Part shown: one piece after another, positions 1 to 7,538 of the stretch | How the letters are laid out: every line of letters begins with the position of its first letter | How positions within the stretch are numbered: position 1 is the first letter of the stretch | DNA from: Agromyces protaetiae | GTDB taxonomy: Bacteria; Actinomycetota; Actinomycetes; Actinomycetales; Microbacteriaceae | Assembly (NCBI RefSeq): GCF_030866785.1 | Contig: NZ_CP133018.1 | Location: forward strand, 3,286,001 to 3,350,000 | Direction of reading: 5' to 3' | DNA length: 64,000 nt | Position numbers and translations under genes: made by a program | The notes under the pieces: generated by a model | Database searches by the model: none | Told to the model about the DNA's origin: nothing | What the model saw: only the letters and a program-made list of their open reading frames with translations

Positions 1-304
1 GCTGCATGAGCTCGTCGCCGAGCGGGGTCAGCGAGTACTCGACCCGGGGTGGCACCTCAGGGTAGGACTCACGTCGGACGAGCCCGTCGCCCTCGAGCGT
101 GCGGAGCGTCGAGGCGAGCATCTTCTCGCTGATGCCCTGCACCTCGCGGCGCAGCTCGCCCCACCGCTGCGTTCCGTCGGTCAGCGCGAGCAGCACGAGG
201 ACGCCCCACTTGCTCATGATGTGGTCGAGGACGACGCGCGTGGGGCATCCTTCGGTGAAGACCTCGCCGCTGCCGCGGCGGATTTCCGCAAGACTTACCG
301 CCAC
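1..304 (-). CDS. HxlR/DUF24-family transcriptional regulator (partial, 3' end outside window)
   Basis: The minus strand from a GTG at 304 encodes a winged-helix protein of the HxlR type. Residue 20 is a Cys in the segment EGCPTRVVLDHIMSKWG, followed by the usual LRR..GISEKMLASTLRTLE recognition region and the wing ending PRVEYSLTPLG. A stop codon (314-316) lies just upstream in frame, so GTG 304 is the only plausible start. The N-terminal Cys is the position used for thiol or quinone sensing in the DUF24 subgroup (YodB, HypR, QorR); that it senses here is inference. It is divergent from an NAD(P)H-binding oxidoreductase, the arrangement of qorR/qor2-type quinone-response pairs, and probably represses that gene and itself. 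The C-terminus is cut by the window edge. Confidence 0.88.
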   Translation of the reverse strand, partial: MAVSLAEIRRGSGEVFTEGCPTRVVLDHIMSKWGVLVLLALTDGTQRWGELRREVQGISEKMLASTLRTLEGDGLVRRESYPEVPPRVEYSLTPLGDELMQ

Positions 305-332
305 GTGGGTACCTTACCTTGAAGTGGGTACC
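305..332. promoter_or_regulatory. Direct-repeat operator candidate between HxlR regulator and oxidoreductase
   Basis: The nonamer GTGGGTACC occurs at 305-313 and again at 324-332, 19 bp apart, each containing the palindrome GGTACC. The first copy overlaps the GTG start of the regulator on the opposite strand. HxlR-family proteins bind short repeated sites in divergent promoters, so this is the natural operator for the pair; binding is inference. Confidence 0.5.
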
Positions 333-420
333 GGCTTCCAGGAATGCGGATGCCTCGTGCCGCCGTTGACCGAGGATGACGCACGCCGCATCCCGCGGGA
401 GCGCGAGAAGGGATCCCACC

Positions 421-1299
421 ATGACCATCCTCGTCACTGCCGCAAGCGGGCAGCTCGGCCGACTCGTCGTCGACGCGCTGCTCGAGCGCGGCGCCCAGCC
501 CGCCGAGATCGTCGCGACCGCACGAGACACCGACACGATCGCGGAGCTCTCCGCCCGAGGCATCCGGACCGCGGAGCTCGACTACGACCGCCCGGAGACG
601 ATCGCGGCAGCGCTCGACGGAGTCGACCGGGTGCTGCTCATCTCGGGGTCCGCGCCGGGGGCGCGGCTGCAGGGGCACCGGAATGTGATCGAGGCGGCGA
701 AGGCTGCCGGCGTCGCGCGGCTCGTCTACACGAGTGCGCCGAAGGCGACGACGGCCGAGGGCTTCCCGCTGGCAGCCGACCACAAGGCCACCGAGGAGGC
801 CATCGCCGCTGCCGGCGTGCCCGCGGTCATCCTGCGCAACAACTGGTACACCGAGAACTACGTTCCGGATGTCACGCGCGCAGCCGAGACCGGCGTGATC
901 GCGTCGTCCGCGGGCGATGGACGGGTCGCGAGTGCAACGCGCGCCGACTTCGCCGAAGGAGCCGCGGCGGTGCTGCTCAGGGACGACCTGGTGGGCGAGA
1001 CCATCGAGCTGTCGGGCGACACCGCGTGGGGCTACGACGAACTCGCCGCGGCGGCGGCCGAGGTCATCGGGCGGCCGGTGACCTATCGGCGCCTCAGCAC
1101 CGAGGAGCACGTCGCCGCGCTCGAGGCCGTCGGCGTCGACGCGGGAACCGCGGCATTCGTGGCCGGCCTCGACGATGCGATCCGGCGCGGTGTGCTGGGC
1201 GACGCGAGCCCGACGCTCGCCGAACTCATCGGGCGTCCGACGACACCGCTCGTCGACGGCCTGCGCGCAGCGCTCGCCCGAGCCGAGACCGCAGCCTGA
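421..1299 (+). CDS. SDR/NmrA-like NAD(P)H-binding oxidoreductase (QorB/Qor2 type)
   Basis: A 292-residue atypical short-chain dehydrogenase. The N-terminus MTILVTAASGQLGRLVVDAL carries the glycine-rich Rossmann motif, followed by VYTSAPKA and the substrate-domain segment RNNWYTENY. This subfamily (QorB, NmrA-like) includes NADPH:quinone oxidoreductases acting on quinones and related electrophiles in the cytosol. I chose ATG 421 because GAGAAGGGA lies 7-15 nt upstream and the Rossmann motif starts directly after it; an in-frame ATG at 376 would add residues with no family match. It is divergent from the HxlR regulator, which probably induces it under quinone or thiol stress. Its last 78 bp, including the stop, are repeated imperfectly just downstream. 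Confidence 0.85.
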   Translation: MTILVTAASGQLGRLVVDALLERGAQPAEIVATARDTDTIAELSARGIRTAELDYDRPETIAAALDGVDRVLLISGSAPGARLQGHRNVIEAAKAAGVARLVYTSAPKATTAEGFPLAADHKATEEAIAAAGVPAVILRNNWYTENYVPDVTRAAETGVIASSAGDGRVASATRADFAEGAAAVLLRDDLVGETIELSGDTAWGYDELAAAAAEVIGRPVTYRRLSTEEHVAALEAVGVDAGTAAFVAGLDDAIRRGVLGDASPTLAELIGRPTTPLVDGLRAALARAETAA

Positions 1300-1331
1300 C
1301 GCCCGCTGACGCCTCGTACCGGTCGCACCGG

Positions 1332-1394
1332 CCGACGACACCGCTCGTCGACGGCCTACGCGCGGCGCTCACCCGGACCGAGACCGCAGCCTGA
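1332..1394 (+). pseudogene. Duplicated 3' tail of the upstream oxidoreductase gene
   Basis: Positions 1332-1409 repeat 1237-1314 with a period of 95 bp and about 90% identity. The second copy encodes PTTPLVDGLRAALTRTETAA plus a stop, against PTTPLVDGLRAALARAETAA in the intact gene. Because 95 is not a multiple of three it lies in another frame and is not translated as part of the gene. It is either an old tandem duplication of the 3' end or the leftover end of a second gene copy that was otherwise deleted. Confidence 0.75.
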
Positions 1395-1496
1395 CGCCCG
1401 CTGACGCCTTCGTGCCTGTGCCGGCCGCGCTGCGTGTTCACGCCGTGGGGAGCCCTCCCCATCACGCCGTCCTCCGTTTCCTGACAGGGTAGAAGT

Positions 1497-2738
1497 ATGA
1501 CTGACCCGAATCTTCCCCCTGCCGGCTGGTACGACGACGCCACCGGCACCGGGACGCTGCGCTATTGGGACGGCGCACAGTGGACCGAGCACACCGCGCC
1601 GGCGGCGCCGACCGACACTGCTGCGGCCGAGGCATCCGCCGCGGAGGCATCCGCCGCCGATGCATCCGCCGCAGATGCAGCGACGGCTGACGCAGCGCCG
1701 ACCGAGGCAGCACCGACCGACGCAGCGCCGACCGACGCAGCGCCGACCGAGGCGGCGGCGACCGACTCGGCGGCGACCGAGGTGCGGAGCGCCGGAGCGG
1801 CCCAGCCCACCACTGCCGACTGGACCTCGCCCGGCGACGGCGCGGCCGGCCAGCCCGCGTACGCGACCGTCGGCGCGGCGCAGGAGGCGCAGGCCGGTTA
1901 CGCCCAGGGGCACTACGGCCAGCCCGGCTATGCGCAGGCCTACGGCGCACAGCCCGGCTCGCCACAGCCTGGAGCCCCCGACCCCGCGGGCAAGAAGTCG
2001 GTGCACGTGCTCGGCATCATCGCGCTCGCGGTCGCAGGCCTCGGGTTCGTGCTCGCGTGCATCCCGGTGACCGTGCTGTTCGGGTGGATCCTGCTGCCGA
2101 TCGGCCTCGTGCTGTCGATCGTCGCGCTCTTCATGAAGGGCGCGAAGTGGCCCGGCATCGTCGGAATCTCGGTGTCGGTCGTGGGCATGATCGTGGCCGC
2201 GATCGTGAGCATCGTCGCGTTCGTGTTCGCGGTCGGCGAGATCGAGCGCACGATCGAGCAGTACGACGAGAGCTCGTCGGCGCTCGAAGAGGAGCTCGAC
2301 AGCGCGTTCGCTCCTGAGGTGTTCGGCTCGCGCGAGGACCCGCTCGCGATCGGCGAGACGATCAGCACCGACGACTTCGACGTCGTCATCAACAGCATCG
2401 ACCTGAACGCGACGGAGCAGGTGCTCGCCGCCGACGAGTACAACGAGCCGCCCGCCGAAGGAGAGACGTACGCGATCGTGAACCTCACGGTCACGTTCAA
2501 GGGCGAGGGCTCGTCGACCGACGGCATGGTCGGGGTCGACTACGTGAGCGCGGACGGCGTCGTGAAGGACGACGCGTACGCGTACGCGTGGGGCGTCGAG
2601 CCCGAGTTCGGTCTGACCGAGCTGTTCACCGGCGGGAGCACGACGGGCAACCTGGTGCTCATGCTGCCCGCTGACCCCGACGGCGTGCTGCTGGTCTCGC
2701 CCGGGTTCTACGACGAGGCCTGGGTGTCGCTGCGCTGA
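1497..2738 (+). CDS. DUF2510 domain membrane protein with Ala/Pro/Thr/Asp-rich linker
   Basis: A 413-residue protein with a modular layout. Residues about 5-35 form a DUF2510 unit (LPPAGWYDDATG..LRYWDGAQWTEHT). Residues about 40-160 are a low-complexity linker built from AAPTDAAPTEAA-like repeats and then a Gly/Tyr/Gln-rich stretch. Residues about 168-250 hold three hydrophobic segments resembling DUF4190. The C-terminal 130 residues resemble the extracellular DUF4352/telokin-like beta domain (VVINSID, YAIVNLTVTF). This layout is common in actinobacterial envelope proteins of unknown function; DUF2510 is presumably cytoplasmic and the C-terminal domain outside. The GCC/GCA-rich linker DNA contains two copies of the GAGGCATCC word. 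No function can be assigned beyond membrane localisation. Confidence 0.85.
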   Translation: MTDPNLPPAGWYDDATGTGTLRYWDGAQWTEHTAPAAPTDTAAAEASAAEASAADASAADAATADAAPTEAAPTDAAPTDAAPTEAAATDSAATEVRSAGAAQPTTADWTSPGDGAAGQPAYATVGAAQEAQAGYAQGHYGQPGYAQAYGAQPGSPQPGAPDPAGKKSVHVLGIIALAVAGLGFVLACIPVTVLFGWILLPIGLVLSIVALFMKGAKWPGIVGISVSVVGMIVAAIVSIVAFVFAVGEIERTIEQYDESSSALEEELDSAFAPEVFGSREDPLAIGETISTDDFDVVINSIDLNATEQVLAADEYNEPPAEGETYAIVNLTVTFKGEGSSTDGMVGVDYVSADGVVKDDAYAYAWGVEPEFGLTELFTGGSTTGNLVLMLPADPDGVLLVSPGFYDEAWVSLR

Positions 2739-2787
2739 GCGGACAGCACTCCGCTCACACCGCGACCGTGCGGGCGTGCCCTCGATC

Positions 2788-3252
2788 TCACAGATCGCGG
2801 GGACGGAGCACGGTCTGCGTGACGCCGGTCACGCCGTCGCCGCGGAGCGCCTCGACGGCTGCGCGGAGGGAGGCGAACGTGCCCTCGACGATGGTCCCTC
2901 CCGCACCCGACGGCGCGACGGTGTCGACGTCGTGGTCCGCGAGCGCTCGGGTAACCGCGTCGGCTTCGAGCGGCACGTGCGCGAGTGCCCGGACCTCGGG
3001 GTCGTCGGCTCGCTCGAGGCGGACCTCGTGGACGGCGGTGAGGCGTCCGAGGGTCCGGGCGAGGGACAGCGCGATCCGCGCGCTTCCCTCGAAGACGAAG
3101 GCGAGTACGCCGAGGCCCTGATCCACGTCGAGCGTGTTCACGGCTTCGAAGCCGAGGCCGCGGGTCGAGAAGCACTCCGTGGTGGCGGTGAGCGATCCGT
3201 TCCGATCGGCCACGACGACGAACACCACCCAGGTCGTCTCCATCCCGCTCAT
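2788..3252 (-). CDS. Small hypothetical protein, ACT-like, coupled to dehydrogenase-like gene
   Basis: A 154-residue protein. Its start ATG overlaps the TGA of the upstream dehydrogenase-like gene (ATGA), showing translational coupling. The segment WVVFVVVADRNGSLTATTECFSTRGLGFEAVNTLDV resembles the beta-alpha-beta opening of an ACT/glycine-cleavage-regulator fold, and the rest could be a second such unit; this fold is a reading of pattern, not a confirmed match. There is no signal peptide or membrane segment. Coupling suggests an accessory or regulatory role for the neighbouring enzyme. A longer frame begins at 3273, but the ATGA start at 3252 is better supported. Confidence 0.7.
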   Translation of the reverse strand: MSGMETTWVVFVVVADRNGSLTATTECFSTRGLGFEAVNTLDVDQGLGVLAFVFEGSARIALSLARTLGRLTAVHEVRLERADDPEVRALAHVPLEADAVTRALADHDVDTVAPSGAGGTIVEGTFASLRAAVEALRGDGVTGVTQTVLRPRDL

Positions 3253-4328
3253 GCGCGGACTCCCGAGAGCCATCCGTCGACCGAGCTGCGGATCTGCCGG
3301 CTGATCGCGAGCAGTCGTCTTGCCTCATCGGGTGCGAGGTCGTCGAGGAGCACCCTCGACCACCCGTCGGGCCCGACGACAAGTGGGACACCGAGGACAC
3401 CCTGCACGCTGGTGCCGTCGAGCTCGAGCTCGCCGTCCAGCGCGACCTGCCCGGCGACCACGATCTCTCGTCCGTCGAGCACCGTGTCGACGAGGTCGAC
3501 CGTGGCGGCGGCCGTCGCGTGCGAGGTCTTCGCCCCGCTGGTGTGCGTGAGATAGGGGCGCACCACGCCGCGGACGCCCGGGCGGAGTGTGTCGACCATG
3601 GCGAACGCGGATCCGGGGTCGGTGCGGCCGGCTGCGGCGAGCTCGGATTTCGCGGCGGCGACCTCGGCTGCGAACGTGTCGAGCGTGCGCTCGCCGCGCA
3701 ACGTCCGGACGACGGCTGCGCGCTCGCCGCCGTCGAAGCCGCGGATGCGGACCGTCGACCAGAGCGGGACGGCGCCGTCACCGTGCTGACCGGCCACGAA
3801 CCCGCTCACGCGCTGCCGGTGGATGCCGAGGTCCGCGGCGATCTCGCGCCGGAATCGCAGGGTGTCCAACCAGGACCCCATGCCGATGACCCGGTGCCGG
3901 CCGAGGCGCTCGGCGAGCACCGCGACGCCGAGTTCGACGGGGTTTGACACGACGATGACGACCTCTTGACCGGTGCCGCCGGCGGCCAGCGCCTCGGCGT
4001 ACTCGCGGAACGTCGCGAGGTTCCGCTGGGCGAGCAGGTCACGGTCGATGACCTGGCTCGGGTCGACGGGAACCGTGGCGCCCGCGGCGAGCACGATGAC
4101 GTCGGCGACGACGTCGTCGGGTGTCGTGGCGACGTCGATGAACGGCGCGTGCTCGTCGTACGCGTCGATGAGGTCGGCGCGGAGCCCGTGCGTCGCCAGT
4201 TCTGACGGGCCGCCTACGCGCCCGACCAGCTGCAGCCGAGATGTGGAGCGTACGACGCGCTTCTCGATGAGGTTGGCGCAGACCGCGCGGCCGACATCTC
4301 CCGTGGCTCCGAGAACTGCAACATCCAT
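3249..4328 (-). CDS. Malate/lactate dehydrogenase-like NAD-dependent oxidoreductase
   Basis: A 359-residue protein of the LDH/MDH superfamily. The N-terminus VAVLGATGDVGRAV is the dinucleotide-binding loop, VIVLAAGATVPVDPSQ and IVVSNPVELGVAVL are the NAD-domain strands, and SGFVAGQHGDGAVPLW carries the catalytic His of the HGD motif. The LRFRREIA segment contains the substrate-binding Arg region. It is longer than typical MDH (about 310-330) because of a C-terminal extension. The operon partner is a 154-residue ACT-like protein in ATGA overlap. Sequence alone does not tell malate from lactate or another 2-hydroxyacid; as a divergent family member it may not be the housekeeping MDH. Confidence 0.82.
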   Translation of the reverse strand: MDVAVLGATGDVGRAVCANLIEKRVVRSTSRLQLVGRVGGPSELATHGLRADLIDAYDEHAPFIDVATTPDDVVADVIVLAAGATVPVDPSQVIDRDLLAQRNLATFREYAEALAAGGTGQEVVIVVSNPVELGVAVLAERLGRHRVIGMGSWLDTLRFRREIAADLGIHRQRVSGFVAGQHGDGAVPLWSTVRIRGFDGGERAAVVRTLRGERTLDTFAAEVAAAKSELAAAGRTDPGSAFAMVDTLRPGVRGVVRPYLTHTSGAKTSHATAAATVDLVDTVLDGREIVVAGQVALDGELELDGTSVQGVLGVPLVVGPDGWSRVLLDDLAPDEARRLLAISRQIRSSVDGWLSGVRA

Positions 4329-4357
4329 GTCCGGATGCTAGCGGGTGCCCGCGCCTC

Positions 4358-4957
4358 CTACCGCTGCGTGCCGCGTCGCGGCCACCAGGCTGGCATGAGG
4401 GTCGCGATGCGGGCGGCCTCGGCCGAGGCATCCGTCTCGTCACTGAGCGCCCAGGTCTCGATCGCACCGACCAGACCGCCGGCGACGTACGCGGCGGCCT
4501 GCTCGATCGCCTCCTCGGTGCGCGGCGCGCCGGGCACACGCTGCTCGCGCCAGACCTCGAGCGCGAGCCGGGCACGGTGCCGCAGCCGGTCGTCGACTGC
4601 GGTGCGGAAGATGCCGCGTGTGACCGGACCGAACAGCGTGCGGTACCCGGCTCGCTCCTCGGCGATGTGGTCGAGGATTCGTCGCATCGAGCTCAGGTAC
4701 CGGTCGGCGACCTCCTCGGGCGCCTCGGCTGTGGGCTCGACGTCGACCTCGGCGATGCGGTCGATGTCACGGCTGAACTCGGCGAGCGCGAACTCGGGCA
4801 CCCCGTCGGCGTGCCCGTAGAACGTCGTGCGGTGCACGCCGGCCTCGCGGCAGAGCTCGGCGACCGTGATCTCGTCGAGCGGCCGACGCTCGAGCAGCCG
4901 CGTGAGCGCCGCGACGAGGGCCTGGCGCGTGCGGATCTGTCTCGGGTCGGGTCGCAT
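4358..4957 (-). CDS. TetR/AcrR-family transcriptional regulator
   Basis: A 199-residue regulator. The N-terminal helix-turn-helix is clear: TRQALVAALTRLLERRPLDEITVAELCREAGVHRTTFYGHADG, followed by an all-helical ligand-binding domain ending near TLMPAWWPRRGTQR. Starts at 4987 and 5026 are also open; I prefer ATG 4957 (MRPDPRQIRTRQ) because family members normally begin about ten residues before the first helix. It lies downstream of an SDR oxidoreductase on the same strand with a perfect inverted repeat between them, so it may control that gene and itself. The ligand is unknown. Confidence 0.83.
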   Translation of the reverse strand: MRPDPRQIRTRQALVAALTRLLERRPLDEITVAELCREAGVHRTTFYGHADGVPEFALAEFSRDIDRIAEVDVEPTAEAPEEVADRYLSSMRRILDHIAEERAGYRTLFGPVTRGIFRTAVDDRLRHRARLALEVWREQRVPGAPRTEEAIEQAAAYVAGGLVGAIETWALSDETDASAEAARIATLMPAWWPRRGTQR

Positions 4958-5000
4958 CTGATCAGGGTAGTCAGGCTCGCGAGGCATGGGCATCGAACGG

Positions 5001-5026
5001 GTGGATGCCTCGGGCGAGGCATCCAC
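5001..5026. promoter_or_regulatory. Perfect 12-bp inverted repeat (operator or weak terminator)
   Basis: The arms GTGGATGCCTCG (5001-5012) and CGAGGCATCCAC (5015-5026) are separated by 2 bp. The site lies between the SDR stop and the TetR start. It is a dyad of two copies of the abundant GGATGCCTC word. It could be the TetR operator or a short hairpin terminating the SDR transcript; there is no T-tract. Confidence 0.5.
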
Positions 5027-5057
5027 TCGCCCGAGGCGTGCGCGTCTCGGGCCGCGC

Positions 5058-5798
5058 TCAGCTCTCGTAGTGGGCGAGGCCCGCGGTCTCGCCGCCGTCG
5101 GCGACGAACTCGGCGCCGGTGGAGAAGCTGGACTCGTCGCTCGCGAGGAACAGGACGAGGTTCGACAGCTCGATCGGCTCGCCGACTCGGTGAAGCGCGA
5201 CGTGGTTCTGCGGCGTGTCGAGCTCGTCGGTCATCGGCGTGCGGATCACACCGGGGTGCACCGAGTTCACGCGGATGTTGTACTGGCCCAGGTCGAGCGC
5301 GGCGTTCTTCGTGAGCCCGCGCACGCCGTACTTCGCGGCGTTGTAGCCGGGCAGCGCCTCGTAGCCCTGTAGGCCGGCGGTCGACGAGATGTTGATGATG
5401 GACCCCTTGCCGCTCTGCTTGAGCGCAGGTGCAGCGGCTCGGATGCCGTAGAAGACACCGGTGAGGTTGATGGCGATCATCTTGTCCCAGGCCTCGAGCG
5501 AGTACTCGTCGACCGGGCCGAAGTTCGCGATGCCGGCGTTGTTCACCACGACATCGAGTCCGCCGAACTCATCGACGGCGAGCTTGACGGCCTGCTCCCA
5601 TTGCGCATAGTCGGTGACGTCGAGGTGGACGTAGCGGACGTTCTCGCCGAGCTCGGCCGCGAGCACCTCGCCCTCGGCGTCGAGCAAGTCGCCGATGACG
5701 ACCTTCGCACCCTCCTCGACCAGAAGCCGGGCGTGCGAGGCGCCCATGCCGCGGGCACCTCCGCTGATGAGAACCACTTTGTTACTGACGCGTGCCAT
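5058..5798 (-). CDS. Short-chain dehydrogenase/reductase (hydroxysteroid-dehydrogenase-like)
   Basis: A 246-residue classical SDR. Visible motifs are the cofactor loop SGGARGMGASHA, the acidic NAD-preferring end of strand 2 (VVIGDLLD), NNAG (VVNNAGIANFG), the catalytic Ser in INISSTAG, and the YxxxK pair in YNAAKYG. PGVIRTPMTDEL follows, as in 3-alpha/20-beta-hydroxysteroid-dehydrogenase-like enzymes. ATG 5798 has GAGAGGAAGG just upstream. It oxidises or reduces a secondary alcohol/ketone in the cytosol; the substrate is unknown. A TetR regulator follows on the same strand, and an AT-rich near-palindrome lies in its promoter region (5904-5927), consistent with repression. Confidence 0.88.
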   Translation of the reverse strand: MARVSNKVVLISGGARGMGASHARLLVEEGAKVVIGDLLDAEGEVLAAELGENVRYVHLDVTDYAQWEQAVKLAVDEFGGLDVVVNNAGIANFGPVDEYSLEAWDKMIAINLTGVFYGIRAAAPALKQSGKGSIINISSTAGLQGYEALPGYNAAKYGVRGLTKNAALDLGQYNIRVNSVHPGVIRTPMTDELDTPQNHVALHRVGEPIELSNLVLFLASDESSFSTGAEFVADGGETAGLAHYES

Positions 5799-5903
5799 GT
5801 GTGACCTTCCTCTCGATTCCGGGAACGGGTGCCCCGGGCGGGTCGGCATCGTCGCGGGCTCGTGGCGTCGTGGCTGGTGCCGACCACTTCGTCGGTGTAC
5901 GTG

Positions 5904-5927
5904 TCTATTCTACACATGTCGAATAGA
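5904..5927. promoter_or_regulatory. 24-bp near-palindromic operator upstream of SDR gene
   Basis: The arms TCTATTC (5904-5910) and GAATAGA (5921-5927) are exact complements, and most of the inner 10 bp (TACACATGTC) also pair, giving 20 of 24 dyad positions. It is strikingly AT-rich for this DNA and overlaps a possible -10 element (TAGAAT read on the minus strand) of the SDR gene. It is a likely binding site for the nearby TetR regulator; this is inference. Confidence 0.55.
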
Positions 5928-5934
5928 AGGCTTA

Positions 5935-7500
5935 TTAGAAGCCCACCGTTTCCTCGTACACCGCCGGTGGACGGCGGCGACGGCGGTGCGCCGAGTTCAA
6001 GCCCGGGCGCCGGCCTGAGTCCGGGTCCGGGTCCGGGTCTAAGTCGAGGGTTGAATCGGAGTCCGAGTCCGGGTCCAGCTCGGAATCCGAGTCCGGGGCC
6101 GGGGCTAGCTCTGAATCGGAGTCCGAGTCGTCAAGGTCGCCGCATTCGTCGCCGGGATCTGCCGCGTCGGCGAGGACTTCGTTCTGCCCGAAGGCTCGGC
6201 GAGCTGCCTCGATGGCCTGCTGGAGGCTGCCGGCACGCAGATCACCTTCCGGCGTGGTGCGGTACACCGCGCCGGTCAAGGAGGTCCACTCGAGCACTCC
6301 CCCGTCGAGGTGCCTGAGCGACCACGCGGTCTCGTGTTTCAGATGATGGTGGAACGCGCACAAGTGAGCCAGATTGTCGTGAGCGGTCGCGCCGTGGTCG
6401 GCCGCCCAAGCCGCGCTGTGGTCGACCTCGCACCGAACCGCACGCCGTGTGCACCCCGGAAAGCGGCACGTACGGTCGCGCACCTGAAGCCACGTTCGAA
6501 GGTCAGCCGGTACCCGATATGAGCCACGGTCGACGTCGAGCACCGCACCGCTGATCGGGTGGGTCAGCAGCCTCGTGAACGACGGTGCGTTCGCGGCCAG
6601 ACGCCGAGCCGTCTCCGCATCGATCGGACCATAGCCGTCGAGGTCGGCCGGCGACTCGTCGAGACCGAGCAGGCTGAGCACGGGCACCGTCACGTGCACC
6701 GTAGGACGAATCGAGGCGAGTCCCGTGCCGGCCGCCGCGTCGCCGACCGGCGCCCCGTACAGCAAGAGGTCACGCGCGAGGTCCGCCTCGAGCTGCGCAC
6801 AGGTGCGCGACTCGGACGCGTCGGCCTTCGCCACGGTCACCGCTTGCTTCAGCCGGTCGCGTACCAGCAGCGCGTCCGTCGCGCGCATCTGCACGGCGAG
6901 CCACGCCATGCCATCCGGTGCGGGCTCGAGCTGCACGGCGCGGTCAGCGAACGCACGCTCATGACGTTGCACGACCGTCTCGATCTGCACCTGCTCGAGC
7001 AGCCGCTTCGCATCATGCCGCAGCTTCGCAGGAGTCACGCCCCGCGCCAGCGAGGCAAGCTCGGCATCCGCCCTCGCGAGCGCATCGGATGACCCTTCGA
7101 CGGCACTCACAGCCTCGACGATGACGCGCACGTGCGCCGCGTCGATCTCCCCCTCGCTCATCGCCGCCAGCGTCGATGGAAGCGCCGTGCAGAGCATGTA
7201 CGACTCCGACGCGAGGCGCTGCATCGTCCGCTCGGAGACCCGCCACGCGACAGCGAGTTCCGCGATGACCGCACGGCGCGCGAGCTCGTACTGGCCGGTA
7301 CGCCCGAGATGAGACGAGACGAATGAACGTGCGCGGCTCACCGCGAACTGGATCGCCTCGTGGATCGAGACAAGGCGTTGGGCATCGAGTCGAGCAAGCG
7401 CCTGTCTGAGCTCGACGGATGCATCGATCAATGCCGCGAGTTCGGCCTGCGCCTCCACGTGCGACCCGATGTCAGCGGGTGGTGGAATCATGTCTTGCAT
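5935..7500 (-). CDS. DUF222-HNH endonuclease (13E12-repeat family)
   Basis: A protein of about 521 residues. The N-terminal two thirds form a DUF222 helical domain and the C-terminal third an HNH nuclease: CRFPGCTRRAVRCEVDHSAAWA then NLAHLCAFHHHLKH, with the Zn-binding Cys/His and the HNH core. The last 70 residues are a Ser/Asp repeat tail (DSDSDSEL, DPDPDPDS) ending in a basic patch. The open frame extends to a GTG at 7548, but an SOS-box-like sequence (7523-7538) lies inside that extension and a -10-like GATAGT follows it, so ATG 7500 is more likely, with little or no 5' leader. Such genes are multicopy in actinobacteria and several mycobacterial members are LexA-regulated. The DNA target and biological role are unsettled. 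Confidence 0.85.
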   Translation of the reverse strand: MQDMIPPPADIGSHVEAQAELAALIDASVELRQALARLDAQRLVSIHEAIQFAVSRARSFVSSHLGRTGQYELARRAVIAELAVAWRVSERTMQRLASESYMLCTALPSTLAAMSEGEIDAAHVRVIVEAVSAVEGSSDALARADAELASLARGVTPAKLRHDAKRLLEQVQIETVVQRHERAFADRAVQLEPAPDGMAWLAVQMRATDALLVRDRLKQAVTVAKADASESRTCAQLEADLARDLLLYGAPVGDAAAGTGLASIRPTVHVTVPVLSLLGLDESPADLDGYGPIDAETARRLAANAPSFTRLLTHPISGAVLDVDRGSYRVPADLRTWLQVRDRTCRFPGCTRRAVRCEVDHSAAWAADHGATAHDNLAHLCAFHHHLKHETAWSLRHLDGGVLEWTSLTGAVYRTTPEGDLRAGSLQQAIEAARRAFGQNEVLADAADPGDECGDLDDSDSDSELAPAPDSDSELDPDSDSDSTLDLDPDPDPDSGRRPGLNSAHRRRRRPPAVYEETVGF

Positions 7501-7522
7501 GAGCAGCAAGATATCACTATCC

Positions 7523-7538
7523 TCGAATGCGTGTTCGA
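7523..7538. promoter_or_regulatory. LexA/SOS-box candidate for the DUF222-HNH gene
   Basis: TCGAATGCGTGTTCGA matches the actinobacterial SOS box (TCGAAC-N4-GTTCGA) at 11 of 12 fixed positions. It sits just upstream of a plausible -10 on the minus strand, where LexA would block transcription of the nuclease. Confidence 0.6.
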
